From Carboxylicivirga longa (GTDB lineage: Bacteria > Bacteroidota > Bacteroidia > Bacteroidales > Marinilabiliaceae): a stretch of 64,000 nucleotides of DNA. Of the stretch, positions 35,709 to 43,134 are shown one piece after another (the first letter of the stretch is position 1; each line of letters begins with the position of its first letter). The stretch covers positions 59,409 to 123,408 of the forward strand of contig NZ_JBNGOZ010000013.1 of NCBI RefSeq assembly GCF_050589825.1, read 5' to 3'. The position numbers and the translations under genes are program-made. The notes beneath the pieces were generated by a model that was given only the letters and a program-made list of their open reading frames with translations, made no database searches and was not told where the DNA came from.

Positions 35709-37004
35709 TTAAAGCTTAGAAAAAGCATTTTCTAAATCTGCTTTTATATCATCGATGTGCTCAATACCTACCGATAGGCGCAACAGACCGGGCTCTACGC
35801 CGGCTGCTTTCTGTTCTTCAATACTAAGTTGCTCATGGGTGGTAGAGCTGGGGTGTATAATCAATGACTTAGCATCACCAATATTGGCCAGGTGGCTGAT
35901 CAAAGATAAGCTATCGATAAAACGATCGGCTGCCTTGGCATCGCCTTTAATTTTAAAACTCATCACGCCGCCGAAGCCTTTCTTAAGGTATTTCTGTGCC
36001 AGTTGGTGGTAGGGGCTCGATGTAAGGCCCGGATATTTAACATACTCTACGCTGGGGTGTTTTTCCAGCCATTGGGCGATGGCAAGCGCATTACTCACGT
36101 GGCGATCTACGCGCAATGACAGGGTTTCCAGCCCCTGAATAAGCAGGAAGGAATTGAAAGGACTCAGTGCTGATCCATAATCGCGTAAGCCTTCAACGCG
36201 CGCTCGTATAATGAAAGCGATGTTCCCAAACTGACTGTCTGCACCGAATACTTCCCAGTATTTAAGTCCGTGATAGCCTTCCGATGGCTCGGTAAATGAG
36301 GGAAACTTACCATTGCCCCAGTTAAAATTACCACCATCTACAATTACACCACCAATCGATGTACCATGCCCGCCAATCCATTTGGTAGCTGATTCAACAA
36401 CAATGTTAGCACCGTGCTCCAGAGGTCGGAAAAGGTAACCTCCTGCGCCAAATGTATTATCTACTACTAATGGGATATCATGTTTTTGGGCAATATTGGC
36501 AATGGCTTCAAAATCAGGTATATTAAACTGGGGGTTGCCGATGGTCTCTATATAGATGGCTTTGGTTTTTTCATCGATGGCCGCCTCAAAATCCTGAGGG
36601 TTATCACCCTCAACAAATTTAACCTGAATGCCCAGGCGTTTGAATTGTACTTTAAATTGATTGTAAGTACCGCCATAAAGGTACGAGCTGGATACAAAAT
36701 TATCACCGGCTTCCAGAAAGTTGGTAAGTGCAATAAATTGAGCAGCCTGTCCTGAGGAAACAGCCACGGCCCCTACACCACCTTCCAGGGCGGCAATGCG
36801 TTTCTCAAATACATCGGTAGTGGGGTTTTGAATGCGGGTATAAATGTTCCCAAACTCCTTTAATCCGAATAGATTAGCTGCGTGATCCGCATCTTTAAAA
36901 AGATAAGAACTGGTTTGGTAAATGGGTACTGCGCGCGATAAGGTGTTGTCGTCTACTTCGTGACCGGCATGTAGTTGCAGTGTTTCAAACTTTAATTCAG
37001 ACAT
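35709..37004 (-). CDS. metY: O-acetylhomoserine aminocarboxypropyltransferase (sulfhydrylase)
   Basis: 431 residues, PLP enzyme that makes homocysteine from O-acetylhomoserine and sulfide. The PLP lysine is in ESATKWIGGHGTSIGG (about residue 210), with the upstream VDNTFG aspartate. The long insertion typical of MetY (about 431 rather than 380 residues) separates it from cystathionine gamma-synthases. Directly upstream is a Met-codon-rich leader with alternative hairpins, so expression probably responds to methionine supply. Confidence 0.94.
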   Translation of the reverse strand: MSELKFETLQLHAGHEVDDNTLSRAVPIYQTSSYLFKDADHAANLFGLKEFGNIYTRIQNPTTDVFEKRIAALEGGVGAVAVSSGQAAQFIALTNFLEAGDNFVSSSYLYGGTYNQFKVQFKRLGIQVKFVEGDNPQDFEAAIDEKTKAIYIETIGNPQFNIPDFEAIANIAQKHDIPLVVDNTFGAGGYLFRPLEHGANIVVESATKWIGGHGTSIGGVIVDGGNFNWGNGKFPSFTEPSEGYHGLKYWEVFGADSQFGNIAFIIRARVEGLRDYGSALSPFNSFLLIQGLETLSLRVDRHVSNALAIAQWLEKHPSVEYVKYPGLTSSPYHQLAQKYLKKGFGGVMSFKIKGDAKAADRFIDSLSLISHLANIGDAKSLIIHPSSTTHEQLSIEEQKAAGVEPGLLRLSVGIEHIDDIKADLENAFSKL

Positions 37005-37049
37005 AATATTTAGTTTTTATGGTTAATGTTCTGTTTTTTAACCCTTCTT

Positions 37050-37128
37050 ACCTGTGCTCAACGCACCGGTCTGTCCTAAATATTTGTTTGATTATCAGAT
37101 GCGATGCGTTGTGACACTTAGCGTGTCA
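37050..37128 (-). promoter_or_regulatory. metY leader with mutually exclusive hairpins (attenuator-like)
   Basis: In the RNA direction there are four segments. Segments 1:2 pair as TGACAC and GTGTCA (37123-37128 with 37112-37117). Segment 2 also has CAACGCA (37105-37111), which pairs with TGCGTTG (37059-37065). That pairing excludes hairpin 3:4, ACCGGTGC and GCACAGGT (37063-37070 with 37050-37057, one mismatch). Segment 1 overlaps the last Met codon of the leader peptide. This is the classical attenuator layout, except that 3:4 is not followed by a U-tract; it might act through Rho or on translation. Confidence 0.5.
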
Positions 37129-37144
37129 TCATCATATACATCAT
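37118..37144 (-). CDS. Methionine-rich leader peptide (MMYMMMTR)
   Basis: An eight-codon frame, ATG ATG TAT ATG ATG ATG ACA CGC TAA, five codons being Met. It lies 113 bases upstream of the metY start on the same strand. A ribosome waiting for charged tRNA-Met at codons 4-6 would cover the first arm of the 1:2 hairpin. A possible promoter is CAAAGAGTA read on minus (37184-37192, TACTCTTTG, one base longer than TAnnTTTG). Confidence 0.5.
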   Translation of the reverse strand: MMYMMMTR

Positions 37145-37452
37145 CGTATAAGAAGCCTGATTAATTGCCGAACCGGCAGTTAACAAAGAGTAGCTAGTAT
37201 GCAAGAATTGTTGCTTCATGAAGTACAAATAAAGAGATTTTTCTCTTAAATTCAAATACTATGAGTAATACTTTTTTTAATTGAGATATAATAAAGGGCT
37301 AATCAGTGCGTTAAAAATGACAGACGCTTATCAATAGGACTTTTCTAGAAGTAATTTTGCAACCTATTTGATTTTTGCTCGTCTACCCTTTGTGAATCGG
37401 GAGTTGTAATAGTTATTAATGGCCAAAGAAATTTGGCGTAACCCAAGGTGCT
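37145..37452. other. Gap between metY leader and small ORF; strong hairpin at 37161-37183
   Basis: Contains a hairpin at 37161-37183 (TTAATTGCCG and CGGCAGTTAA, one G-T wobble, three-base loop) that would form the very 5' end of the metY transcript. A second hairpin, GCCAAA-GAAA-TTTGGC at 37422-37437, has a GNRA-type loop and lies 15 bases before the small plus-strand ORF. The rest is AT-rich with no gene that I can support. Confidence 0.45.
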
Positions 37453-37572
37453 ATGATGACTCGAAATTTGGTTACGGTAAAAAAGCGATTGCAAAGCATT
37501 GAAATACCTGTTCGCTTTCTGGTGTTGCAGGTAGTTATTTTGTCAGTGCTGTTAGTGTTAATTGTTTTTTGA
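37453..37572 (+). CDS. Small membrane peptide, 39 residues
   Basis: A short frame starting ATG ATG ACT with a basic N-terminal half (VKKRLQSIEIPVR) and an unbroken hydrophobic C-terminal helix (FLVLQVVILSVLLVLIVF, 18 residues), the profile of a small single-pass inner-membrane protein. A perfect terminator with a T-tract begins eight bases after its stop codon, and a GNRA hairpin lies before its start. No family is recognised. It could be a small regulator of a membrane complex or a toxin-like peptide; neither is shown. Confidence 0.5.
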   Translation: MMTRNLVTVKKRLQSIEIPVRFLVLQVVILSVLLVLIVF

Positions 37573-37579
37573 AAATGGC

Positions 37580-37617
37580 AAAGCGGAATAGTCTGAGTCA
37601 CTATTCCGCTTTGCTGT
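37580..37617. terminator. Bidirectional terminator, small ORF / GH92
   Basis: A perfect 12-bp stem (AAAGCGGAATAG with CTATTCCGCTTT, nine-base loop). On plus it runs into GCTGTTTTTT, serving the small ORF; on minus it lies nine bases after the GH92 stop codon. Confidence 0.85.
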
Positions 37618-37620
37618 TTT

Positions 37621-39873
37621 TTATTGTGCCGATTGCGGAAAGGCTTCGGGTGTGTTCCAAAGTTTTTTATTGGGGTATTTATCCATCACAAATTTCAGAT
37701 TACCGCCATTCATAATTTCCCGATGATGGATGTAACTGCGTTGCAATGTTTGTCCGTTCAGCTGTACTTCTTTAATGTATTTGTTTTCCTTCGAGGCATT
37801 GCTGCATTCAATGGTAAATTGCTTGCCTTTGGGAAGTTCTATGCTCGCCTTGTGCCACAGTGGAGTGCCGATTACATAAATGCCGTCAGCCGGGTTAACA
37901 GGATAAAATCCTAAGGAGCTGAAGATGTACCACGATGACATCTGTCCGCAGTCTTCGTTGCCGCAATGCCCATTGGGGATGGGTGCATATTGGGTCTCCA
38001 TAATCTCACGCACTCGTTCCTGACTCTTCCATGGTTTACCCAAATAGTTATATAAATAGGCCACATGATGGCTCGGCTCGTTACCATGGGCATACTGGCC
38101 AATCATACCGGTACTGAAAATGGGTAACTCATCATCATCGCTGGGATGATAGGTAAACATGCTGTCCAGCTTTTCCTCAAATCGCTCTGCCCCGCCGGTT
38201 TTATCAATAAGGCCTTGCAGGTTGTGGGGAACAAACCAGAAATAGTGCCAGGCATTACTTTCGCAAAAATGATCGGTATAATCTTTCGCCACAAAGTCAG
38301 CAACAAAGGTGCCGTTGGCCTGACGAGGACGTAGAAACGAGGAGGTATTGTCGTAATGATTCTGCCAGTTGTCAGCGCGTTGCATAAAATAGGCGTATTC
38401 TTCGTCTTTGTTCAGTGCCTTTGCCAGTTGGGCAATGCACCAATCGTCGTAGGCATATTCCAGGGTTTTCGATACCGACCAGTTTTCGTGATCGTAAGAT
38501 ACGGGCACATAGCCCAGTTCGCGGTATTCCTTAATGCCATGCGCATCATCCATGGCGTTAGAGCGACAGGCGGCATATAGCAGTTCGCTGTCAAAATCAT
38601 TGAGTAAGCCTTTAAAGTATGCATCCACAATAACGGGAATTGCGTGGTAGCCAATCATCATATTGGTTTCGTTACCCTGCATGGACCATACGGGTGTAAG
38701 GCCGGTTTGCTCATAATGGCTCAGCATGCTGCTTACAAAATCCCTTACACGGTTGGTATGCATGATAGTGTAAAGGGGATGTGCTGCTCTAAAAGTATCC
38801 CATAGCGAGAAGGTGTCGTATTTGTCGTATCCTTCTGCCTGGTGGTATTTTCCATCCGCCCCCTTATAATCACCATTGGTGTCGCTCAGCAGGGTGGGTG
38901 CCAGCATCGACTGATAAAGAGTTGTGTAAAAAGTTTTCTTCCACTCTTCGTTGTCTGATTCAACTTTTATTTTACTCAGTTCGTTTTCCCAGGTAGTTGA
39001 AGTTGCCTGGCGATACTGGTCAAAGTCGTTATGGGGTGCCTCTCGTTGCAGGCTGAGCAGGGAGCCTTCCATGCTTGCTGTGGATAAGCCTACCTTCACA
39101 AGCACCTGTTCGTCCTTATGGGTAGGAAACACAACTTTCACCTTGGTGTTTTTACCACTCACAGCATCTTTTTGCTGCTCTTTATCATTTGCAAAAAGAG
39201 TAGCCGTTTCAAAGGGTTTGGAGAAATGCACGGTGAAGAAGACACGCTGGTCGGCTGCCCATCCGCTTGAAAAGCGGTATCCTTCTATAGTGGTGTTATT
39301 CACTATTTTAAGATGCGTATCGGTAGGTGCATCCCAGTTTAAGGCATAACCCAGATCAATGATAAAACCCGACTGTTCGTCCTGCGGAAAGGTATAGCGG
39401 TGAATGCCGGTGCGCTGTGTAGCGGTTAGTTCCGTGTTAATGCCATAATCCTGCAAATAGACTTGATAATAGCCGGGTTCGGCTTGTTCATTATCATGCG
39501 AAAAAGTACTATATGGGCGGTTGCCATTTTCAGGAATGGTCTTCGTGGCTCGCGAGTTGATAGGACTGATCAGAATATCATATAAATCGCCGGCTCCGGT
39601 GCCCGTAAGGTGAAGGTGACTAAAACCGGTAATGATGGTGTCGGGATAGAAATAACCGGCTATACGATCCCATCCGGGCACACCAATGTCAGGACTTAAC
39701 TGAACCATACCAAATGGCATGGTTGCCCCGGGGTAGGTATTTCCTGGTCCGTCGGTACCCATAAATGGATTTACATAGGAGGTTAATCGTTCGTTGTCTT
39801 CCTTTTCGGGACTCACACAGCCCAATAATGTTAAAAATATTAGGCTAATCAAAACCGTTGCTAGATGTTTCAT
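37621..39873 (-). CDS. GH92 family alpha-mannosidase, lipoprotein
   Basis: 750 residues from the ATG at 39873. Exo-acting alpha-mannosidase (usually alpha-1,2), likely calcium dependent and surface or periplasmic. A lipoprotein signal (LIFLTLLGC) is followed by the GH92 N-terminal domain (YVNPFMGTDGPGNTYPGATMPFG) and the catalytic domain with WSMQGNETNMMIGYH, GNEPSHH and NGHCGNEDCGQMSSWY. It would trim mannose from glycoproteins, yeast mannan or algal glycans. No SusCD pair is beside it. An in-frame TTG seven codons upstream is less likely as the start. Confidence 0.95.
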   Translation of the reverse strand: MKHLATVLISLIFLTLLGCVSPEKEDNERLTSYVNPFMGTDGPGNTYPGATMPFGMVQLSPDIGVPGWDRIAGYFYPDTIITGFSHLHLTGTGAGDLYDILISPINSRATKTIPENGNRPYSTFSHDNEQAEPGYYQVYLQDYGINTELTATQRTGIHRYTFPQDEQSGFIIDLGYALNWDAPTDTHLKIVNNTTIEGYRFSSGWAADQRVFFTVHFSKPFETATLFANDKEQQKDAVSGKNTKVKVVFPTHKDEQVLVKVGLSTASMEGSLLSLQREAPHNDFDQYRQATSTTWENELSKIKVESDNEEWKKTFYTTLYQSMLAPTLLSDTNGDYKGADGKYHQAEGYDKYDTFSLWDTFRAAHPLYTIMHTNRVRDFVSSMLSHYEQTGLTPVWSMQGNETNMMIGYHAIPVIVDAYFKGLLNDFDSELLYAACRSNAMDDAHGIKEYRELGYVPVSYDHENWSVSKTLEYAYDDWCIAQLAKALNKDEEYAYFMQRADNWQNHYDNTSSFLRPRQANGTFVADFVAKDYTDHFCESNAWHYFWFVPHNLQGLIDKTGGAERFEEKLDSMFTYHPSDDDELPIFSTGMIGQYAHGNEPSHHVAYLYNYLGKPWKSQERVREIMETQYAPIPNGHCGNEDCGQMSSWYIFSSLGFYPVNPADGIYVIGTPLWHKASIELPKGKQFTIECSNASKENKYIKEVQLNGQTLQRSYIHHREIMNGGNLKFVMDKYPNKKLWNTPEAFPQSAQ

Positions 39874-40380
39874 CTGTTCAAATTTATTTTTCAATGGTCA
39901 GATGGAACTCCCAATTAAATATGATCATCTGTAGGTGTGGTATTTTAGATCATCAAATTTGCATGGTCGTTTCATATTCTTTGTTATTTCCGCCAGTTTT
40001 TAAACAGTTGTCAATAAGATCGAACTGTCAATTCCTATTAATATTTCACTTTAGTACGATGATATTTTTGCTATCATATTCAGTTTCGAGCTTAAAATTG
40101 ATTTAACTGTTAAAACAAAGTAACAAATAGATGTGCAATATACAGGTAGTCAGAGGTTCAAAATAGTGGGGTAAAGGAGTAGAAATGCATGTTTTACTAT
40201 TTCAATGAAGGCCGTGAATTTAGATATATTCTAAATGCTGTTTTAATGTTAAAAAAACACTAAAACAATATTAATTAAGGCTTAAGACCTAAAAAAAAAA
40301 TTACATCTTTGGGCTCAAATTGCAGATGTATAAACAACATTCTAATTGGAAAGGCATAAGGCCTTTACAGACATTTTATT
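39874..40380. other. Divergent intergenic region, GH92 / Na-Pi symporter
   Basis: 507 AT-rich bases without a supportable gene. CATCTTTG at 40304-40311 is one base off the -7 consensus for the downstream symporter. TAAATTTG on the minus strand at 39879-39886 matches the consensus but is too close to the GH92 start unless the leader is nearly absent. No riboswitch or Pho-box pattern was recognised. Confidence 0.4.
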
Positions 40381-42075
40381 ATGAATTATTCGTTTTTTGA
40401 CTTTCTAACCCTGATCGGATCTTTGGGGTTATTTCTCTTCGGTATGAAGATGATGAGTGAGGCGCTTCAAAAAGTGGCAGGTGACCGGATGCGTAAGATC
40501 TTATCCGCCATGACATCGAATCGCTTCTTTGGGGTTTTAACCGGCTTTTTGGTAACTACCATTATTCAGTCTTCATCGGCTACCACGGTGATGGTTGTGA
40601 GTTTTGTTAACGCCGGCCTAATGTCCTTGGTAGAATCCATTGGTGTAATAATGGGAGCCAATATTGGCACTACTATTACGGGGTGGATGATTACCCTGTT
40701 GGGCTTTAAAGTGAAAATTAGTGCCTATGCTTTGCCAATGATTGGTTTGGGTTTGCCACTTATTTTTTCCAAAAATTCAACACGGCGCTCGTGGGGCGAA
40801 TTTTTAGTAGGTTTTGCCCTTCTGTTTTTGGGACTTGAGTATCTGAAAGGTTCAGTGCCGGATATAAAACAAAGCCCAGAGGTACTTAGTTTCCTTCAAA
40901 ATTACACCAACCTTGGCTTTGGCTCAACGGTTTTATTTCTGATTATCGGATCTATTTTAACGGTTGTTATTCAATCATCGAGTGCTACCATGGCGCTTAC
41001 TTTTGTGATGTGTAATCAGGGGTGGATACCTTTCCATCTGGCGGCAGCCATGGTGATGGGTGAGAATATTGGTACTACTATTACTGCTAATATTGCGGCT
41101 TCGGTAGGTAATGTATCGGCCAAACGTGCGGCCCGCGTTCATCTTATCTTTAACCTTTTGGGTGTTACCTGGATGTTGATGGTTTTCCCCTGGTTTGTAG
41201 ATGCCATTGTTCATTTTGTATCGAAGAGTAACGGCGTGTCGCCAACCGAGTCTGTATCGGCTATACCCACTGCCCTATCCATTTTTCACACCAGTTTTAA
41301 CGTGATGAATGTGCTTATTTTTGTGTGGTTTGTTAAGTTCTTCGAGAAGATTGTGATCCGCATGGTACCCTCCTCCGAACTGGAAGAAGAGGAGTTTCGT
41401 CTTAAATTTATCACTACCGGTATGTTATCTACTTCCGAGCTGTCGCTGATGCAGGCACGTAAAGAAGTACATTGGTTTGGTAAGCATAGCCAGAAGATGT
41501 TTGGTTTTATTCGTAAACTAATGGTTCAGGATAAGGACAGTAAATTCAGTAAGCAATTTGCGCGTATCGAAAAATACGAGGGTATTTGCGATAATATTGA
41601 GGTTGAGATTGCCAATTATCTGTCGCAGGTGAATCAGGGCAAATTAAGCGATGTAGGGCGTAAACGAGTGCGTTCGATGCTTAAGCTTGTGGATGATTTA
41701 GAGAGTATCGGTGATTGCAACTACAATCTTGCGAAAACCATCAACCGCATGCGTAATGCCAATATTAAATTTTCCGACGAGGTGCTTAAAAAGCTTGATT
41801 TGATGTTCGATTTGGTAGATGCTTCGCTGCAGGTAATGATTAGTAACCTGGATGATATTAATGAAGATATACACATGACCAAGGCGCGTCAACTGGAGGA
41901 CGAAATTAATAACTACCGCAATCAGTTAAAAGTCGAACATCTTGATAACCTTAAAAATGGTGTTTATACTTATGAAGCCGGTATTATTTTCAACGATTTA
42001 TTTTCGGAGTGCGAAAAGCTGGCCGATTATGTGATTAATGTAACAGAAGCTTTAGCTGAAGTGAATCCTCAGTAA
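40381..42075 (+). CDS. Na/Pi cotransporter family protein with PhoU-like domain
   Basis: 564 residues. The membrane half has the two inverted QSSSATT-type repeats of the NptA/SLC34 family (IIQSSSATTVMVVSF about residue 62, VIQSSSATMALTFV about 198) and would couple phosphate uptake or efflux to sodium. The C-terminal third (about 370-555) is helical and PhoU-like, probably sensing phosphate status. No Pst or Pho genes are adjacent. Confidence 0.93.
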   Translation: MNYSFFDFLTLIGSLGLFLFGMKMMSEALQKVAGDRMRKILSAMTSNRFFGVLTGFLVTTIIQSSSATTVMVVSFVNAGLMSLVESIGVIMGANIGTTITGWMITLLGFKVKISAYALPMIGLGLPLIFSKNSTRRSWGEFLVGFALLFLGLEYLKGSVPDIKQSPEVLSFLQNYTNLGFGSTVLFLIIGSILTVVIQSSSATMALTFVMCNQGWIPFHLAAAMVMGENIGTTITANIAASVGNVSAKRAARVHLIFNLLGVTWMLMVFPWFVDAIVHFVSKSNGVSPTESVSAIPTALSIFHTSFNVMNVLIFVWFVKFFEKIVIRMVPSSELEEEEFRLKFITTGMLSTSELSLMQARKEVHWFGKHSQKMFGFIRKLMVQDKDSKFSKQFARIEKYEGICDNIEVEIANYLSQVNQGKLSDVGRKRVRSMLKLVDDLESIGDCNYNLAKTINRMRNANIKFSDEVLKKLDLMFDLVDASLQVMISNLDDINEDIHMTKARQLEDEINNYRNQLKVEHLDNLKNGVYTYEAGIIFNDLFSECEKLADYVINVTEALAEVNPQ

Positions 42076-42093
42076 ACGTATTTTACAAGAGAT

Positions 42094-42121
42094 AAAAAAT
42101 CCCGCCATGGCGGGATTTTTT
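42094..42121. terminator. Bidirectional terminator between convergent genes
   Basis: The perfect palindrome ATCCCGCCATGGCGGGAT (42099-42116) is flanked by A5 and T6. The stop codon of the minus-strand methyltransferase (42120-42122) overlaps its T-tract. Confidence 0.9.
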
Positions 42122-42713
42122 ATTTTATGAGTTCTACAACGGTTATTGCGGCCTTCCCGGTGTGACCTTTCCCTTCCGATAGACTTGTTGTAATATCAGT
42201 GCATTGGGGAAGTTTATAGGATGCAAATTCATTTTCAAATTGTTGGGCCGAAAATAACCAATCTTTATTTTTAGGACCACCGCTACAATGCTGTAATTGG
42301 TGCTTATTAAACCCAACGATCAATAACTTGCCGTTGGTTTTTAGCAGGGATAGCAGGTGCTTATTTACCTTCGTAAGTTCATGAAAAGGCAGGTGCATAA
42401 ATACACAGGCAATATAGTCGAAACTCTTTGGAGGTGCCTGAAAGCTTAAAACATCAATGATTGTATACTGAATTGAGGTTTGGTTAATCTTAGCTAATTG
42501 TAAGGCTTTTGTTTTAGCTGTAACGCTAAAGTCAAGTGCCGTTACTTCCCAGCCTTTTGATGCCGCATAAACGGCATTTCTGCCTTCGCCTTCAGCCGGT
42601 AATAGTATTTTGCCGGGCTTATTATTATCGATAAAGGATTTAAACTGAGGGTTTGGCGCTATGCCATAGAAATAATCCTTATCACTATAGCGATCGTTCC
42701 AGATTTCTTTCAT
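42120..42713 (-). CDS. Class I SAM-dependent methyltransferase (TehB/TPMT-like)
   Basis: 197 residues. It opens with the TehB/thiopurine-methyltransferase-like WNDRYSDKDYFYG, followed by motif I (ILLPAEGEGRNAVYAA), where the usual acidic-glycine loop is present. Such proteins methylate small thiols, tellurite or other xenobiotics, so a detoxifying role is plausible. Substrate unknown. It is monocistronic. Confidence 0.87.
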   Translation of the reverse strand: MKEIWNDRYSDKDYFYGIAPNPQFKSFIDNNKPGKILLPAEGEGRNAVYAASKGWEVTALDFSVTAKTKALQLAKINQTSIQYTIIDVLSFQAPPKSFDYIACVFMHLPFHELTKVNKHLLSLLKTNGKLLIVGFNKHQLQHCSGGPKNKDWLFSAQQFENEFASYKLPQCTDITTSLSEGKGHTGKAAITVVELIK

Positions 42714-43134
42714 TGGGGAATATCTTTGTTTTTAAACGCCGCTAAATAAGGAATGTTTACTATACGCAAAAAGGTCCGGCATAACCGAACCTTTTTTCAT
42801 CTGGATTTTATCTGATTTTAAGGGAAAGGGCTTAACTTTCTCGGACTAAATATAGATAAAATATTGGTTCGGAAAACTTTCTGTTTAAAAATTCACAGCT
42901 CTTAAATGGCTAATAATTAATTATTTGATTTTATATATAGGGTAATGTTTTAAGAATACCCCTAAAAAATAATATCTAAAAAAGTGTTAAAATGTATTTT
43001 TTATTGATGCACCCCTTAAAAAATGATGTTCATACTAATAAAGTAGTAAAATATATAAATGAGCCCCAAAGTTGAATTGGCAACCTATCTGCCGATGAGA
43101 GGCCTAATTTATAAGCAATCAAAATAATAATTAG
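42714..43134. other. 421-base intergenic region with a terminator and a possible small RNA
   Basis: AT-rich and without a supportable gene. It contains a good terminator hairpin at 42768-42798 and a TATCTTTG promoter-like element on plus at 42721-42728. Those two would bracket a plus-strand transcript of about 65 bases. Alternatively the hairpin ends the recJ transcript, 340 bases past its stop codon. Confidence 0.35.
42768..42798. terminator. Terminator hairpin downstream of recJ
   Basis: AAAAAGGTCCGG pairs with CCGAACCTTTTT (one C-A mismatch) around CATAA. T-tracts are present in both directions. Confidence 0.7.

Noticed and set aside
37005..37200. SAM riboswitch (SAM-I or SAM-II) upstream of metY
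   Set aside because: The conserved SAM-I core and the SAM-II pseudoknot pattern were not found; the region is better explained by the Met leader and hairpins.
37416..37601. 61-codon minus-strand frame over the small plus-strand ORF
   Set aside because: It runs through the terminator stem, and its residues show no hydrophobic or other organised pattern.
43012..43080. 27-codon plus-strand frame near 43 kb
   Set aside because: No hydrophobic or charged organisation, no terminator directly after it and no promoter; it is likely chance in AT-rich sequence.
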